NCBI GenBank assembly: GCA_017303855.1
Contig: JAFLBL010000001.1
Span: forward strand, 687,978 to 751,977
Source: Chitinophagales bacterium
GTDB taxonomy: Bacteria; Bacteroidota; Bacteroidia; Chitinophagales; Chitinophagaceae
Direction: 5' to 3'
Length of the DNA: 64,000 nucleotides
The notes beneath the pieces are model-generated. The model did not search any database, was not told the DNA's origin, and worked only from the letters and a program-made list of their open reading frames with translations. The position numbers and the translations under genes were made by a program. Numbering within the stretch: position 1 is the stretch's first letter; each line of letters opens with the position of its first letter. Below are positions 8,476 to 17,901 of the stretch, piece after piece.

Positions 8476-8494
8476 AGCCGCTAAATAACTCAGT

Positions 8495-8992
8495 ATGAAG
8501 AAAATCACCCTTTTTCTTTTAGGAGCAGCCAGCTTTACCTGTGTACAGGCCCAGCAAACCGTACATGATGATAAAGACGGGCATAATCATGGCAACCCCG
8601 CTCAGGCGGCTGTGGCAAATGCGACTGACAACCTGCAATTGAAGGAAACAGAGTTTGATTTTGGCAAAATTCCCCAGGGAAAGCCGGTTTATCATTTCTT
8701 TGAAGTGATCAATACTGGTAAAACCCCGGTTAAACTGGATAATGTGCAGGCCAGTTGTGGTTGCACTACACCGGAATGGAGCCGCGATCCTATAGCACCC
8801 GGCGCTTCGGTAAAGATCAAGATCGGCTTTAATGCCGCTACCGCGGGTGTGTTTGATAAATATATCACGGTCATGTACGACAACAACGCCCATAACAAAC
8901 AAATTAAGATCAAAGGGTTTGTCTGGACGGCCCCGGAAGGACCCGCGCCCGTAAATCCGGCGGTGGACCTGTTGAAAAAGCAAACTTTTTAA
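8495..8992 (+). CDS. Secreted DUF1573 protein, His-rich N-terminus
   Basis: A 165-residue exported protein with a signal peptide (MKKITLFLLGAASFTCVQA) and one DUF1573 domain (about 45-145). DUF1573 is an Ig-like beta-sandwich related to MSP/ASH domains; the pair of cysteines in ASCGCTTPEW is typical of the family. After the signal peptide is a charged HDDKDGHNHGN stretch that could bind metal. Its molecular role is unknown. The next gene is a paralogue 62 bases downstream, and both share one terminator, so they are probably co-transcribed. Confidence 0.88.
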   Translation: MKKITLFLLGAASFTCVQAQQTVHDDKDGHNHGNPAQAAVANATDNLQLKETEFDFGKIPQGKPVYHFFEVINTGKTPVKLDNVQASCGCTTPEWSRDPIAPGASVKIKIGFNAATAGVFDKYITVMYDNNAHNKQIKIKGFVWTAPEGPAPVNPAVDLLKKQTF

Positions 8993-9054
8993 ACCCGTAA
9001 TAAAAACAGCATTTTAAAAGATCCTATTTTAAATCACATTCTAAAAAAAACAAA

Positions 9055-9495
9055 ATGAAAAAAGCCTTTTTACTCGCCCTTGCTTTTGTGTGCACTGTTG
9101 GTGCTTTCGCCCAGGCTAAAGTGGAAGAAACGGTTAAGTTCAACAAGGAATCTCATGATTTTGGTAAAGTAAAACAGGGCGTACCTGTGACGTATTACTT
9201 CGAAATCAAAAACATCACCGATAAACCGGTAGTGGTTGAAAATACCTATGCCAGCTGTGGTTGCACCACACCTGAAAAAATTGTAGAACCGATTATGCCC
9301 GGTGCCACAGTGAAACTGAAAGTGGATTACAATGCCGCCGCGGTTGGTCCGATCAACAAAGACGTATTTATCAAACTGGCCGGTATCGATCAGATCAAAA
9401 CACTGAAGATTACCGGAGAAGTTATGACGGCTGAAGCGTATGAAACGTATATGAAAGATAAAGGGGCAAAAGAACCTGCACCAAAGAAAAATTAA
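9055..9495 (+). CDS. Secreted DUF1573 protein, paralogue of upstream gene
   Basis: A 146-residue exported protein: signal peptide (MKKAFLLALAFVCTVGAFA) then a single DUF1573 beta-sandwich domain with the same ASCGCTTPE motif as the gene before it. It lacks the His-rich stretch and ends in a charged tail (KDKGAKEPAPKKN). It is probably the second gene of a two-gene unit arising by tandem duplication. Function unknown; the location is periplasm or cell surface. Confidence 0.88.
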   Translation: MKKAFLLALAFVCTVGAFAQAKVEETVKFNKESHDFGKVKQGVPVTYYFEIKNITDKPVVVENTYASCGCTTPEKIVEPIMPGATVKLKVDYNAAAVGPINKDVFIKLAGIDQIKTLKITGEVMTAEAYETYMKDKGAKEPAPKKN

Positions 9496-9516
9496 TCGCA
9501 TTAATCCGATAATACT

Positions 9517-9543
9517 AAAAGCCTCCTTACCGGAGGCTTTTTT
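9517..9543 (+). terminator. Rho-independent terminator
   Basis: The stem AAGCCTCC/GGAGGCTT with a short loop followed by a run of T ends the DUF1573 pair. The A-run on its other side makes it usable from the minus strand too. Confidence 0.85.
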
Positions 9544-9596
9544 AATTTCTTTACAAGTTGATGATGGCCGGAAAAATTCGGGACATAGCCTCCGGA

Positions 9597-11054
9597 TTAA
9601 CGGATCAGGGTTACGGTGCCCTTAATGTCCGGCTTGCCGTCACTGAATTTAATATAGTACACAAATACACCCGCATCCAGTGGCATGCCTTTGTAGCGGC
9701 CATCCCAGCTTACTTCGGCTCCTTTTACTTCATACATCACCTGCCCGCTTCTGTCAAACACCATCACCCGGGCGCCCCAGGCAGGATCCAGGTAAGGAAT
9801 CGTCCAGCGGTCATTTCTGCCATTGCCATCCGGTGTAAAAGCGGAAGGAACAAATACACCTGCCACGGCTTTCACATTCACCGCATCTTCATTGATACAT
9901 CCATAAACAGAAATGGCCGTTAGCCGGTACTGCATATCCCGGTCTGCGGTTACAACCGGACTGATCGTTGTATCATTACTCAGAAAGTCAGGAGGCAGCC
10001 AGCGGATCCGGATATCTTCACCGCTTGCGGTAGCCGTTAACCGGGTATTGCTGTAACCGGTAACCAGGATTTTATCAGGACCTGCATCAACCACCGGCCT
10101 CGGGTGAGCATTTACTTCCAGTACATTGGAGGCAATCCTGCAGGAAGCAATACCGGCATTACCACTTTCCGCCACTGTAAGCCGGTAACGGTAAAGACCA
10201 GCCGCAGTTACCGGGCGTTGATAAGTCAGGCTGTTTGCGCCGGGAATATCCGTCCAGCTGCGTCCTGAATCCATGGATGACTGCCATTGATACACGGGCT
10301 GAATAAACCCCGGGGAAACCGACGAGGAAAAGGTATAATCCAGCTGGTCGTATACGCAAACATCGATGGGAGTAGCGGCCCCCTGTATCAGAGAATTGAC
10401 AACGGGACCACAGGGTCTGAAACTGATATCATCAAGAGCAATATCGTTTCCATTACCACCCGGAGCGTTATTAGTCATACGGATAACCACTTCGGAATTA
10501 CCGGGTGTGGTGGTAAAATAAAATCCATATTGCTGCCATTGCGGCTGAGAAGTAACCGAAATACCGCCCGTGCTATACTGGTTCAGCACCACTCCTCCGG
10601 GTGTTTCTATTCTGAATGTGATATCCGGCTTAATTCCTGAGGGAGAAAGCAACACATTCATCATCCAGGCTGAGAATTCGTAAGTGGTATTGGGGCAAAG
10701 ATTAGTTACAGAAGCTACAAAAAAATCACCGGGCTGATACGAAGCATTCACCAGCATATAATAACCATTACCGGTATGATCAGCCGCAACCGTATGCCAG
10801 GCATTTCCAAAACAGCCGGAGCTGTAGCCGGTTATGGTATAAAACCCGTCATTGGGGCAGGCGGATGCCGTGTAGGTATAGCCGGGTGCAACAAAATTAG
10901 TGGGTGGATTAGAGGCTGATCCGAAATCAATACTTACAACAGGATCGCCAAGACTGCCGGTACATAACTGAGCAGAAACGGGTGTCCCGGCACCCAGGAG
11001 TAAGAGTAAGATGCCTGTGAGGCCGGGTAAGGATGATCGGAACAACTTCTTCAA
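9597..11054 (-). CDS. Secreted surface protein with CHU_C / T9SS type B sorting domain
   Basis: A 485-residue exported protein. It has a signal peptide ending ...PVSAQ, a large N-terminal adhesin-like region with conserved cysteines and a GNGNDIALDDISFRPCGP motif typical of carbohydrate-binding-like jelly rolls, an Ig/PKD-like segment (YQWQSSMDSGRSW...LTYQRPVT), and a C-terminal gliding-motility-associated domain (FVPSAFTPDGNGRNDRW...GVFVYYIKF). That last domain is the type B signal for export by the type IX secretion system and attachment to the cell surface. The start codon at 11054 is TTG, since no in-frame ATG precedes the signal peptide. A TAACTTTA element lies upstream. The ligand is unknown. 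Confidence 0.85.
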   Translation of the reverse strand: MKKLFRSSLPGLTGILLLLLGAGTPVSAQLCTGSLGDPVVSIDFGSASNPPTNFVAPGYTYTASACPNDGFYTITGYSSGCFGNAWHTVAADHTGNGYYMLVNASYQPGDFFVASVTNLCPNTTYEFSAWMMNVLLSPSGIKPDITFRIETPGGVVLNQYSTGGISVTSQPQWQQYGFYFTTTPGNSEVVIRMTNNAPGGNGNDIALDDISFRPCGPVVNSLIQGAATPIDVCVYDQLDYTFSSSVSPGFIQPVYQWQSSMDSGRSWTDIPGANSLTYQRPVTAAGLYRYRLTVAESGNAGIASCRIASNVLEVNAHPRPVVDAGPDKILVTGYSNTRLTATASGEDIRIRWLPPDFLSNDTTISPVVTADRDMQYRLTAISVYGCINEDAVNVKAVAGVFVPSAFTPDGNGRNDRWTIPYLDPAWGARVMVFDRSGQVMYEVKGAEVSWDGRYKGMPLDAGVFVYYIKFSDGKPDIKGTVTLIR

Positions 11055-11136
11055 TGGCAGGTATTATCCTGTAAAGTTAGCTCATTTTTAATACGGACAG
11101 ACCATAACAGATTGCGGAAAAAAAACAAGTGTTATG

Positions 11137-14100
11137 TTATTTGCCTGTCTGCAACTGTTGCTTTTCACCAAACAGCGGAATTTCAATTTCCAGAGCAAAT
11201 CCCTGACCCGGTGATGTATCAATATTTATAGTTCCGCCAAATACACCCAGCCGGCTGGATATATTCTTTAATCCGATTCCATGGCTGACTTTACTCAGAT
11301 CGCCCCCCTTACCATCATCGGCCAGCCGCATAATGAACATATCCCGTTTAGTAGCCAGGGAAATGATTACCTGACCGGCTTCAGCATACTTGATGATATT
11401 GGTACATTGCTCCTGCGCCACCCGGTAAAGGGCCAGTTTCATTTCATTACTTAACAGCTGTTCATTGAAGCTTTCGCTGTTGATATAGGTACTGATACCC
11501 GCGTTTTTCAACATGGTCTGACTCAGCCGGGTAATTTGTTGCACCAGGGTTTCCGCAGACAGATCCGGTGTTACCAGTTCATGGGCAATCTTCCGGTTTT
11601 CCTGAATGGCCATACTGATATTCTCAATACAGGATGGCAGGAGTTCCGGATTTTTTTCAGGGAAGTCGCGCACTACGGAGAGTAATACTTTTGTACCCAC
11701 CAAAATCTGGTTGACATTATCGTGCAGTTCGATACCTATCGCATTCCGCTCTTTCTCCTGGCCACGAAGCATCGCCTCTGTTATTTTTTTCTGCTCTTCA
11801 AGCCGGCTTTCAATCCGTTCCTGTTCCAGTCTTCTGATTTCGGAAATATCCATATGCATTACCACCGCCCCGGTAAACTCTCTTCCTTTCAGCGGGGTAA
11901 CCACAATCCGGAACCAGCGGTTGAGTTTTGTAATATGCCAGGAATATTCATATTCAAACTGGTCACTGCGTCCAGCCAGGATATCGCTGATGCCTTGTGA
12001 TATTTTCTTACCATCAGTTTCATTATCTCCGAATGACTGGGTGGAGATAGTCAGGTAACTGGTACCGATGCCATAATTCACACCGGAAAAACCATTCTCA
12101 TCGGAAAATTGCCTCCAGGCATCATTGACTTCAACAACCATACCTTTGGTATCCAGCAGGGCCACACTCGCCGGCAGGGTATTCAGTATCACCGTCAGGC
12201 GTTCCACTAATAGCTGTTTTTCCAGGAAACTCCTGTTGATTTCTGCTTCCGCTGCTTTTCTTAATGTTATATCCTGTTTGGCGCCGAGCAAACGCAAGGG
12301 CTTTCCTTGTCCGTCCCGCAAAACAAAATACCGGTCGTTTACATAAGCATAGGTACCATCTGCTTTGCGGAAGCGGTATTCCACACTGGATTGGGAAATA
12401 GTTGTGTCCAGTTTGGCCGCATCCATGGCTTCAACTACCCGCGCCTTATCATCCGGGTGAAGCCGGGACTCCCAGAATGAATCTTCACTGTATTCATTGA
12501 CCAGATCATACCCGAACAGAAATTTATAACCGGTTCCCGCGATAAATGTCTTCCCGGTCTGGTAATCAAAATCCCAGATGGCATCACTGGTTGCCCGGGC
12601 AACGGCTTCATAACGCTCATTGGATACCCTTATCCGTTGTTCATCCTTCTTTCGCCTTGATATGTCCCGGACAATTTTAGACACACCGGTTATTTTGCCT
12701 TTACTATATAACGGAGAAGCCGAAATGGAAACGTTTATAACCGCTCCGTCTTTCTTCATCCGGAGTGTTTCAAAATGCTGTATCGTTTCACCGCGCAGTA
12801 ATTTCGAAATCATATCCTCCCCTTCAACTACGATTTCCTCCGGAGACAAGACGCTTGTGTGCTGCCCGATCATTTCCTCCGCTGAATAGCCATAAATTTT
12901 TTCTGCTCCTTTATTCCAGCTGGTAATAACACCTTCCAGGTTGGTACTGATGATCGCGTCGTCCGAATAATTAACGATGGAGGATAAAAGATTCTGCTGG
13001 GAGAGTGCCTTGTTCTGAGCGGTAATATCCCTGCCCATAGCGATGAAACGTCCATCCGGCAACTGCCTTGTCACCAGCTCTATCTCGACAGGTGTACCAT
13101 CTTTACGTCGCATGGTTCTGAAATCGAATACCTGCCCTTCAGCAACTACGGAAGGAATGTTTAAGGGACGCATGGCCAGGTCGTCCGCATAAAAAAGTTC
13201 CGTGATATTCATCTGTAATAATTCTTCCCGGCTATAACCGATAGTTTCAGATGCAGAGTTATTACAATCAACAATGACGCCTTCCTGATTATAAAATAAT
13301 ATGCCATCAAATGCCTGATCAACAACTGTTCTGTATTTCTCCTCGTTTTCCCTGATGGCATTTTCGGCTACCTTTCTTCCTGTTACATCCATTATAATAC
13401 CATGCCAGGTAATAGTGCCATCCGGCGCCTTGGTGGGCAAGGAGTTGCCCTCGAGCCATATTACTCCTTTTTCAGGATGATGAAACCGGAACTCTAGACT
13501 CCATGGCTGCAGCGTATTCGCAGACTCGTAGATACTGTTCACAAATAATACCTGGTCTTCTTTTACTGTTGAATCTAGCAGGTAGGTAATGTTATGTTTT
13601 AACAGTTCATGCGAAAAACCAAATAATTCTTCCAGGGCATTACTGGCGTATGGGAAACTGAAATTACCATCCGGACTCATCTGGAATGAATAAATCAATC
13701 CGGGTGATGAGCTGGCAATTGCGTCGAGCTTTTGCTGTTCCTCTTTCAAAGCCTCAGTAGCTTTCCTCTTTTCAGTTATATCCTCCGTAAGGACGAACAC
13801 ACCTTCCGGCACCGGTTGCACACTGAAACGCGCCCAGATCACAGTTGCATCAGGCAACAATAAACGGCCTTCTTCCTGCAATGGCCTTCGTTCTTCAAAA
13901 CAACGCTGAATAAGCTTATACAAGGAGGAAAGCTCGAAACCGGGCAGTTTATCCACCAGGCGGGCCCCTGTCAGTTCTTCACGGGGAACTTTCAACTGAG
14001 CGGCCACCGCTTTATTTACATAGGTATACGTCCAGTCATTCCCGATAATCTGAACCCCTTCCATCATGTTATCAAGTGTAAGCCTGTACCGCTCCTCACT

Positions 14101-17061
14101 TGCTTTGAGGTTCTCTTCCGCATTGATCCGTTCAGACACATCCCGGTAATTAAAGACGATCGCATTCACGCTCTCTTCCTGGAGCAGGTTTGTGGCATAT
14201 CCTTCCATCCAGATATAGGTACCATCCGTCTGTAAATACCGGAACAACGCATGCTCCGTACTGCCGGGAGTACTCAATAACTTGCGTATATTTTTTCCCA
14301 TTTCAACCAAATCCTCCGGATGAATATGTTCACGCGGATCTTTTCCAAACACCTCGCTATCCGCATGCCCCGTGACACGCACTGCCGACGGACTTCTGTA
14401 TATAATTCTGAATTGCTCATCCAGCAGAATGATAATGTCAAAGCTGTTTTCGATCAATGAACGGAACCGTTTTTCCCTGGCGAGCAGCTTTTCTTCCGCT
14501 TTCTTCTGTACGGTTACATCCCGGATATTGAATACCACTGCCTGCACAAAATTCCGGTGCAGCAGATTAATCATGGTTCCTTCCAGGTATACATAGTGCC
14601 CATCCTTGTGCATGCCACGATAGTATGTCTGGAAGGGGATACCCGGATTCTTAAGTATTTCTTTTTGCAGTTCACTGATCCGTTTCCGGTCCTGCGGATG
14701 CACAATATCTTCAATAAAGGACAGTCCGTTCAGGTCATCACTGCTCCAACCCATAACCCGTTCCGCCGACGGGCTTCTGTAGATAACTTTTCCGGCTGCA
14801 TCAAAAAGCGTAATAATATCATTATTATTCTCAATCAGGGCCCTGAACTTTTTCTCACTGGCTACCAGTTCTTTTTCAGACCGGATACGGCCTGTAACAT
14901 CATTAAGCAATACCAGTCTCGCTTTTCGTCCATGAAACTCAATCGAGTGCGCAAACACTTCCACGTCAATCTCCACTCCGTTTTTCCGGCAGTGTTTCCA
15001 TACACCGCGATTAGCTTCAGAAGAAGAAACCCTCCAGGCGTGGTCAAAACTTTTAAAGCGGGCCTTTTCAGACTCAGGGCGGATATCGGGCAGGGTCATT
15101 TGTAAAAACTCTTCCCTTGTATACCCGTATTTCTGGATGGCCATATCATTCACGTCCAGGAAACGGAAAGTCTCCAGGTCAAAAACCCACATGGGCATCG
15201 GATTATTCTCAAACAGGTAACGGTATTGTTTTTCGCTTTCCTGAATCTGACTTACTCTTGTCTCAATTTCCAGTTCCAGTTTCTCTTTCTGGTTACGCAG
15301 TGTTTGCTCCAGTGATTTTTCCGCACTGATATCTTTTACTAAAAAAACAAGGTACTTATCCTGTTCACTTTCTCCCTGTACCAGGTTTGCCGAAACAGCA
15401 CCGGTAAAAGAAGTTCCGTCTTTCCTGGTAAATACTCTCTCTGCCTTCCATACTCCTTCTGCCAGTAAGGTTGAATCAATGGCTGCATGTGAAACACTGT
15501 CTAACTCAAGAATGCCAAGTTCTGTCACCGATTTCCCAATGGCCTCTTCCTTGCTATAGCCAAATAACCGGACAGCCCCATCATTCCAGCTGATTAAACT
15601 ATAATCGCCCAGCCTTCTCGACAACACCGCTTCAGACATCTGGTTGGTGATTGATGCCATATAATTTAACCTCGCTCTCAGCTTTTTCTCTGCAGAAATA
15701 TCATGACTCACCGCCACATAACCGGTTACTATACCCGTTTCATCACGGATTACTGAATGTGAAGCATGCACATCGAGCAATGTTCCGTCTTTGTGGAATC
15801 TTCCTAATTCAGCCGACCAAAATCCTTTCGTTTTAATTTCCAGCAGCGCCAGTTTTACCTGCTCCTCCGATAATTGAGTTTGCAGCAAATCAACCGAACG
15901 CTTCCCAATTGCTTCTTCCCTGCTATAACCATACAGCATTTCCGCTCCACGATTCCAGGCTGTTATAACCAGATCTTCATCCGATACAAAAATGGCTTCG
16001 CTGGCCTGATTGATCTGGGTAAACAACTGACGTATCTCTTCTTCTGTTTTTTTCCGCTTCGTAATATTCCGGATAGCGGCTGCCACAAATCGTCCCTCTG
16101 TTGTCTCAATCGGTGCCAGGCTGATCTCCACGGGAATTAAAGTGCCGTCTTTATGGAGCGCCTGCATTTCCATACCAGCACCTTCCATACTGCGCACATG
16201 CGGCGACTGATTATACTCTTTACGGATTGCAATGTGTTTTTCCCGTATATTGGAAGGAACCAGTTGTTCAACTTTCATGCCTTCCAGTTCCGGCCTTACA
16301 TAACCAAACAGTTTTTCGGCCGCCAGGTTGGCCATCGTTATCACACCTGCCTGATTGCTTATAATCGTTGCATCAGGAGCTGCTTCCAGCAAAGTGATAA
16401 ATTTTTTTTCATTACTGAACTGGCGGGCTAATTCTTTACGTATGGCATTGATGAGTACAATGCCCATCAGCAATACAAATCCAAGAAAAGAATACAGCAC
16501 AATACTCAACACTTTCAATGTTTTCGTGTTGATCTTCTGATTGAGCGCGCGTTCGGCTGATTCAGTAATCCGGATAGCCGCTGTCTGCTCTTCTATCAGC
16601 TGCAAAAATTGGCTAAATTTTATTTTAAGCGCATCCGATTTCTGCTGCCTTTTTGCAGGCTCTTTTTCCTGCAACACACCATCAAGCTCTTCGCGGTAAC
16701 CTGCAATCTGTTTGGTCAATATTCCGAGCCTGTTTATTGCAAGCTCTTGCGCCTTATCATCCGTTTCCAGTTGCGCCAGGTTGTCCACCTGCTGCTTTAT
16801 TTGCTGCAACTGTTTATCAAATGCCTGTGGTGACACCGGGCCTTTTGTATTCATCAATTCCCGGGCTTGTATCACACTTTTTGAACAAAGGAACTCTATA
16901 TCGGCTATCAGCAGGAAGACACGTTCTGTATGCGTATGCGACTGTTGATTCTTCTGGACTTCCTTTGCCTGACGTAAAGAAATAAACAGAACAATCAGTA
17001 CGGCGAGTATCACTATAATCAGCGACACCGATAACATTTTAAAGGCTATGTTTTTCCTCAT
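11137..17061 (-). CDS. Giant membrane sensor histidine kinase with about 12 PAS domains (HisKA_3 type)
   Basis: A 1974-residue sensor kinase. TM1 is at residues 8-28, an extracytoplasmic helical CHASE3-like region at about 35-180, and TM2 at about 183-206. From residue 219 to about 1740 I count twelve PAS/PAC units by their repeated openings (for example LLEAAPDATIIS, YLFENNPMPMWVF, LIENNNDIITLF, VVDQAFDGILFY, IVNYSDDAIIST). The transmitter is of the HisKA_3/NarL type: phospho-acceptor His in IELHDNVNQ (about H1780), then HATPase_c with the N-box EQCTNIIKYA and the G-box ADDGKGG. Kinases of this class usually partner LuxR-type regulators, none of which is adjacent. No receiver domain is present. 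The frame is intact throughout. The PAS stack presumably integrates redox or small-ligand signals. Confidence 0.92.
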   Translation of the reverse strand: MRKNIAFKMLSVSLIIVILAVLIVLFISLRQAKEVQKNQQSHTHTERVFLLIADIEFLCSKSVIQARELMNTKGPVSPQAFDKQLQQIKQQVDNLAQLETDDKAQELAINRLGILTKQIAGYREELDGVLQEKEPAKRQQKSDALKIKFSQFLQLIEEQTAAIRITESAERALNQKINTKTLKVLSIVLYSFLGFVLLMGIVLINAIRKELARQFSNEKKFITLLEAAPDATIISNQAGVITMANLAAEKLFGYVRPELEGMKVEQLVPSNIREKHIAIRKEYNQSPHVRSMEGAGMEMQALHKDGTLIPVEISLAPIETTEGRFVAAAIRNITKRKKTEEEIRQLFTQINQASEAIFVSDEDLVITAWNRGAEMLYGYSREEAIGKRSVDLLQTQLSEEQVKLALLEIKTKGFWSAELGRFHKDGTLLDVHASHSVIRDETGIVTGYVAVSHDISAEKKLRARLNYMASITNQMSEAVLSRRLGDYSLISWNDGAVRLFGYSKEEAIGKSVTELGILELDSVSHAAIDSTLLAEGVWKAERVFTRKDGTSFTGAVSANLVQGESEQDKYLVFLVKDISAEKSLEQTLRNQKEKLELEIETRVSQIQESEKQYRYLFENNPMPMWVFDLETFRFLDVNDMAIQKYGYTREEFLQMTLPDIRPESEKARFKSFDHAWRVSSSEANRGVWKHCRKNGVEIDVEVFAHSIEFHGRKARLVLLNDVTGRIRSEKELVASEKKFRALIENNNDIITLFDAAGKVIYRSPSAERVMGWSSDDLNGLSFIEDIVHPQDRKRISELQKEILKNPGIPFQTYYRGMHKDGHYVYLEGTMINLLHRNFVQAVVFNIRDVTVQKKAEEKLLAREKRFRSLIENSFDIIILLDEQFRIIYRSPSAVRVTGHADSEVFGKDPREHIHPEDLVEMGKNIRKLLSTPGSTEHALFRYLQTDGTYIWMEGYATNLLQEESVNAIVFNYRDVSERINAEENLKASEERYRLTLDNMMEGVQIIGNDWTYTYVNKAVAAQLKVPREELTGARLVDKLPGFELSSLYKLIQRCFEERRPLQEEGRLLLPDATVIWARFSVQPVPEGVFVLTEDITEKRKATEALKEEQQKLDAIASSSPGLIYSFQMSPDGNFSFPYASNALEELFGFSHELLKHNITYLLDSTVKEDQVLFVNSIYESANTLQPWSLEFRFHHPEKGVIWLEGNSLPTKAPDGTITWHGIIMDVTGRKVAENAIRENEEKYRTVVDQAFDGILFYNQEGVIVDCNNSASETIGYSREELLQMNITELFYADDLAMRPLNIPSVVAEGQVFDFRTMRRKDGTPVEIELVTRQLPDGRFIAMGRDITAQNKALSQQNLLSSIVNYSDDAIISTNLEGVITSWNKGAEKIYGYSAEEMIGQHTSVLSPEEIVVEGEDMISKLLRGETIQHFETLRMKKDGAVINVSISASPLYSKGKITGVSKIVRDISRRKKDEQRIRVSNERYEAVARATSDAIWDFDYQTGKTFIAGTGYKFLFGYDLVNEYSEDSFWESRLHPDDKARVVEAMDAAKLDTTISQSSVEYRFRKADGTYAYVNDRYFVLRDGQGKPLRLLGAKQDITLRKAAEAEINRSFLEKQLLVERLTVILNTLPASVALLDTKGMVVEVNDAWRQFSDENGFSGVNYGIGTSYLTISTQSFGDNETDGKKISQGISDILAGRSDQFEYEYSWHITKLNRWFRIVVTPLKGREFTGAVVMHMDISEIRRLEQERIESRLEEQKKITEAMLRGQEKERNAIGIELHDNVNQILVGTKVLLSVVRDFPEKNPELLPSCIENISMAIQENRKIAHELVTPDLSAETLVQQITRLSQTMLKNAGISTYINSESFNEQLLSNEMKLALYRVAQEQCTNIIKYAEAGQVIISLATKRDMFIMRLADDGKGGDLSKVSHGIGLKNISSRLGVFGGTINIDTSPGQGFALEIEIPLFGEKQQLQTGK

Positions 17062-17380
17062 AACAGCAACATTCTGACAGCTATTTTAAAATGAATTACC
17101 TCTAAATTCCCACTGCAAAAGGTATATAATACTGATTTTCCTCACTTGATTCGCTGTTTTGTAACCGGCCTGTCCCGGAATATGTGTATCCACTTATTAA
17201 AACCAACGGGTACTACCTGTATTGCAAAAAATAAATGTACCAACTATGTCATTTGCTGAATAACTTACATAATAACAAAAACAGATATTACGGGTAAATA
17301 CTTATTCGTTTTCCCTGGAAAGATCGTTACCTGAAGTCTTTAATGAAACAATACGGCTGACATTAAATTTATCACATGAA
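17062..17380. other. Gene-free stretch upstream of the kinase
   Basis: Over 300 bases without a gene. It should hold the promoter of the kinase on the minus strand, but I see no clear TAnnTTTG element and no repeat array. Confidence 0.4.
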
Positions 17381-17403
17381 AAAAGCCCCGTTTCCGGGGC
17401 TTT
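17381..17403 (-). terminator. Rho-independent terminator for the 30-codon ORF
   Basis: A 9-bp stem AAAGCCCCG/CGGGGCTTT with a 4-base loop, followed on the minus strand by T6. It lies 57 bases after the stop of the small ORF at 17460-17552 and well before the kinase gene, which supports a separate short transcript. Confidence 0.8.
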
Positions 17404-17459
17404 AAAGTTTGTTTACTAACACTGAGCAAATTGTGAAATGCTAAACTTCCAGTCTAAAA

Positions 17460-17552
17460 TTAAGCCTTGTCTGTACCTCTTGTGATCATCATAACAGAAC
17501 CTGCCAGGAACGCGAAAAACATTACCCAGGCGATAATTGTAACGGTTATCAT
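17460..17552 (-). CDS. 30-residue single-span membrane peptide
   Basis: A small ORF on the minus strand: ATG at 17552, stop TAA at 17462-17460. It encodes 30 residues: a hydrophobic helix of about 20 residues (VTIIAWVMFFAFLAGSVMMI) followed by the charged tail TRGTDKA. This is the layout of a one-span membrane microprotein with a positive cytosolic end. A strong terminator follows it on the same strand, and a TATATTTA (TAnnTTTA) element lies at about 17576-17583 on the minus strand, so it has the parts of a transcription unit. I cannot assign a family. It could be an accessory subunit of a membrane complex, a regulator or a toxin-like peptide. Confidence 0.6.
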   Translation of the reverse strand: MITVTIIAWVMFFAFLAGSVMMITRGTDKA

Positions 17553-17790
17553 AATGATAGATTTTATCTTGGTAAATATAACAATAAGGATGCCATTTTT
17601 TAAACGATTACATTGATTTTTATCAAAATCTGAGGGTTTTTCAGTACCCCTTTCCGTATTTTCCGTAAGGGTTTACACTAAAATCAATGCGATCTGATAT
17701 ACAAACATAAAAAACGGCCTGTATGCGGATAGTGATTTACGTTACATGACAGACTGATTTTAAAAATGCCTGTAGCTGATTAACGACATA

Positions 17791-17808
17791 GTGTAAAAGC
17801 ATTTACAC
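17791..17808. promoter_or_regulatory. Palindrome GTGTAAA-AGCA-TTTACAC, possible operator
   Basis: Perfect 7-base arms with a 4-base centre, about 93 bases before the aminotransferase ATG. A half-site TTTACAC also occurs at 17672-17678. It may bind a dimeric regulator. The rest of 17553-17901 holds no gene. Confidence 0.4.
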
Positions 17809-17889
17809 TGCCGGGGAGGGCTTCTGTTTCATTTTGAAAAACTATTATATAAGCAAACAGGCGCATTTGAACTGAATGCCCCTTAGTAT

Positions 17890-17897
17890 TACCTTTG
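17890..17897 (+). promoter_or_regulatory. -7 promoter element TACCTTTG of the aminotransferase
   Basis: A perfect TAnnTTTG separated from the ATG at 17902 by only CGGC. This spacing predicts a leaderless mRNA. Confidence 0.6.
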
Positions 17898-17901
17898 CGG
17901 C

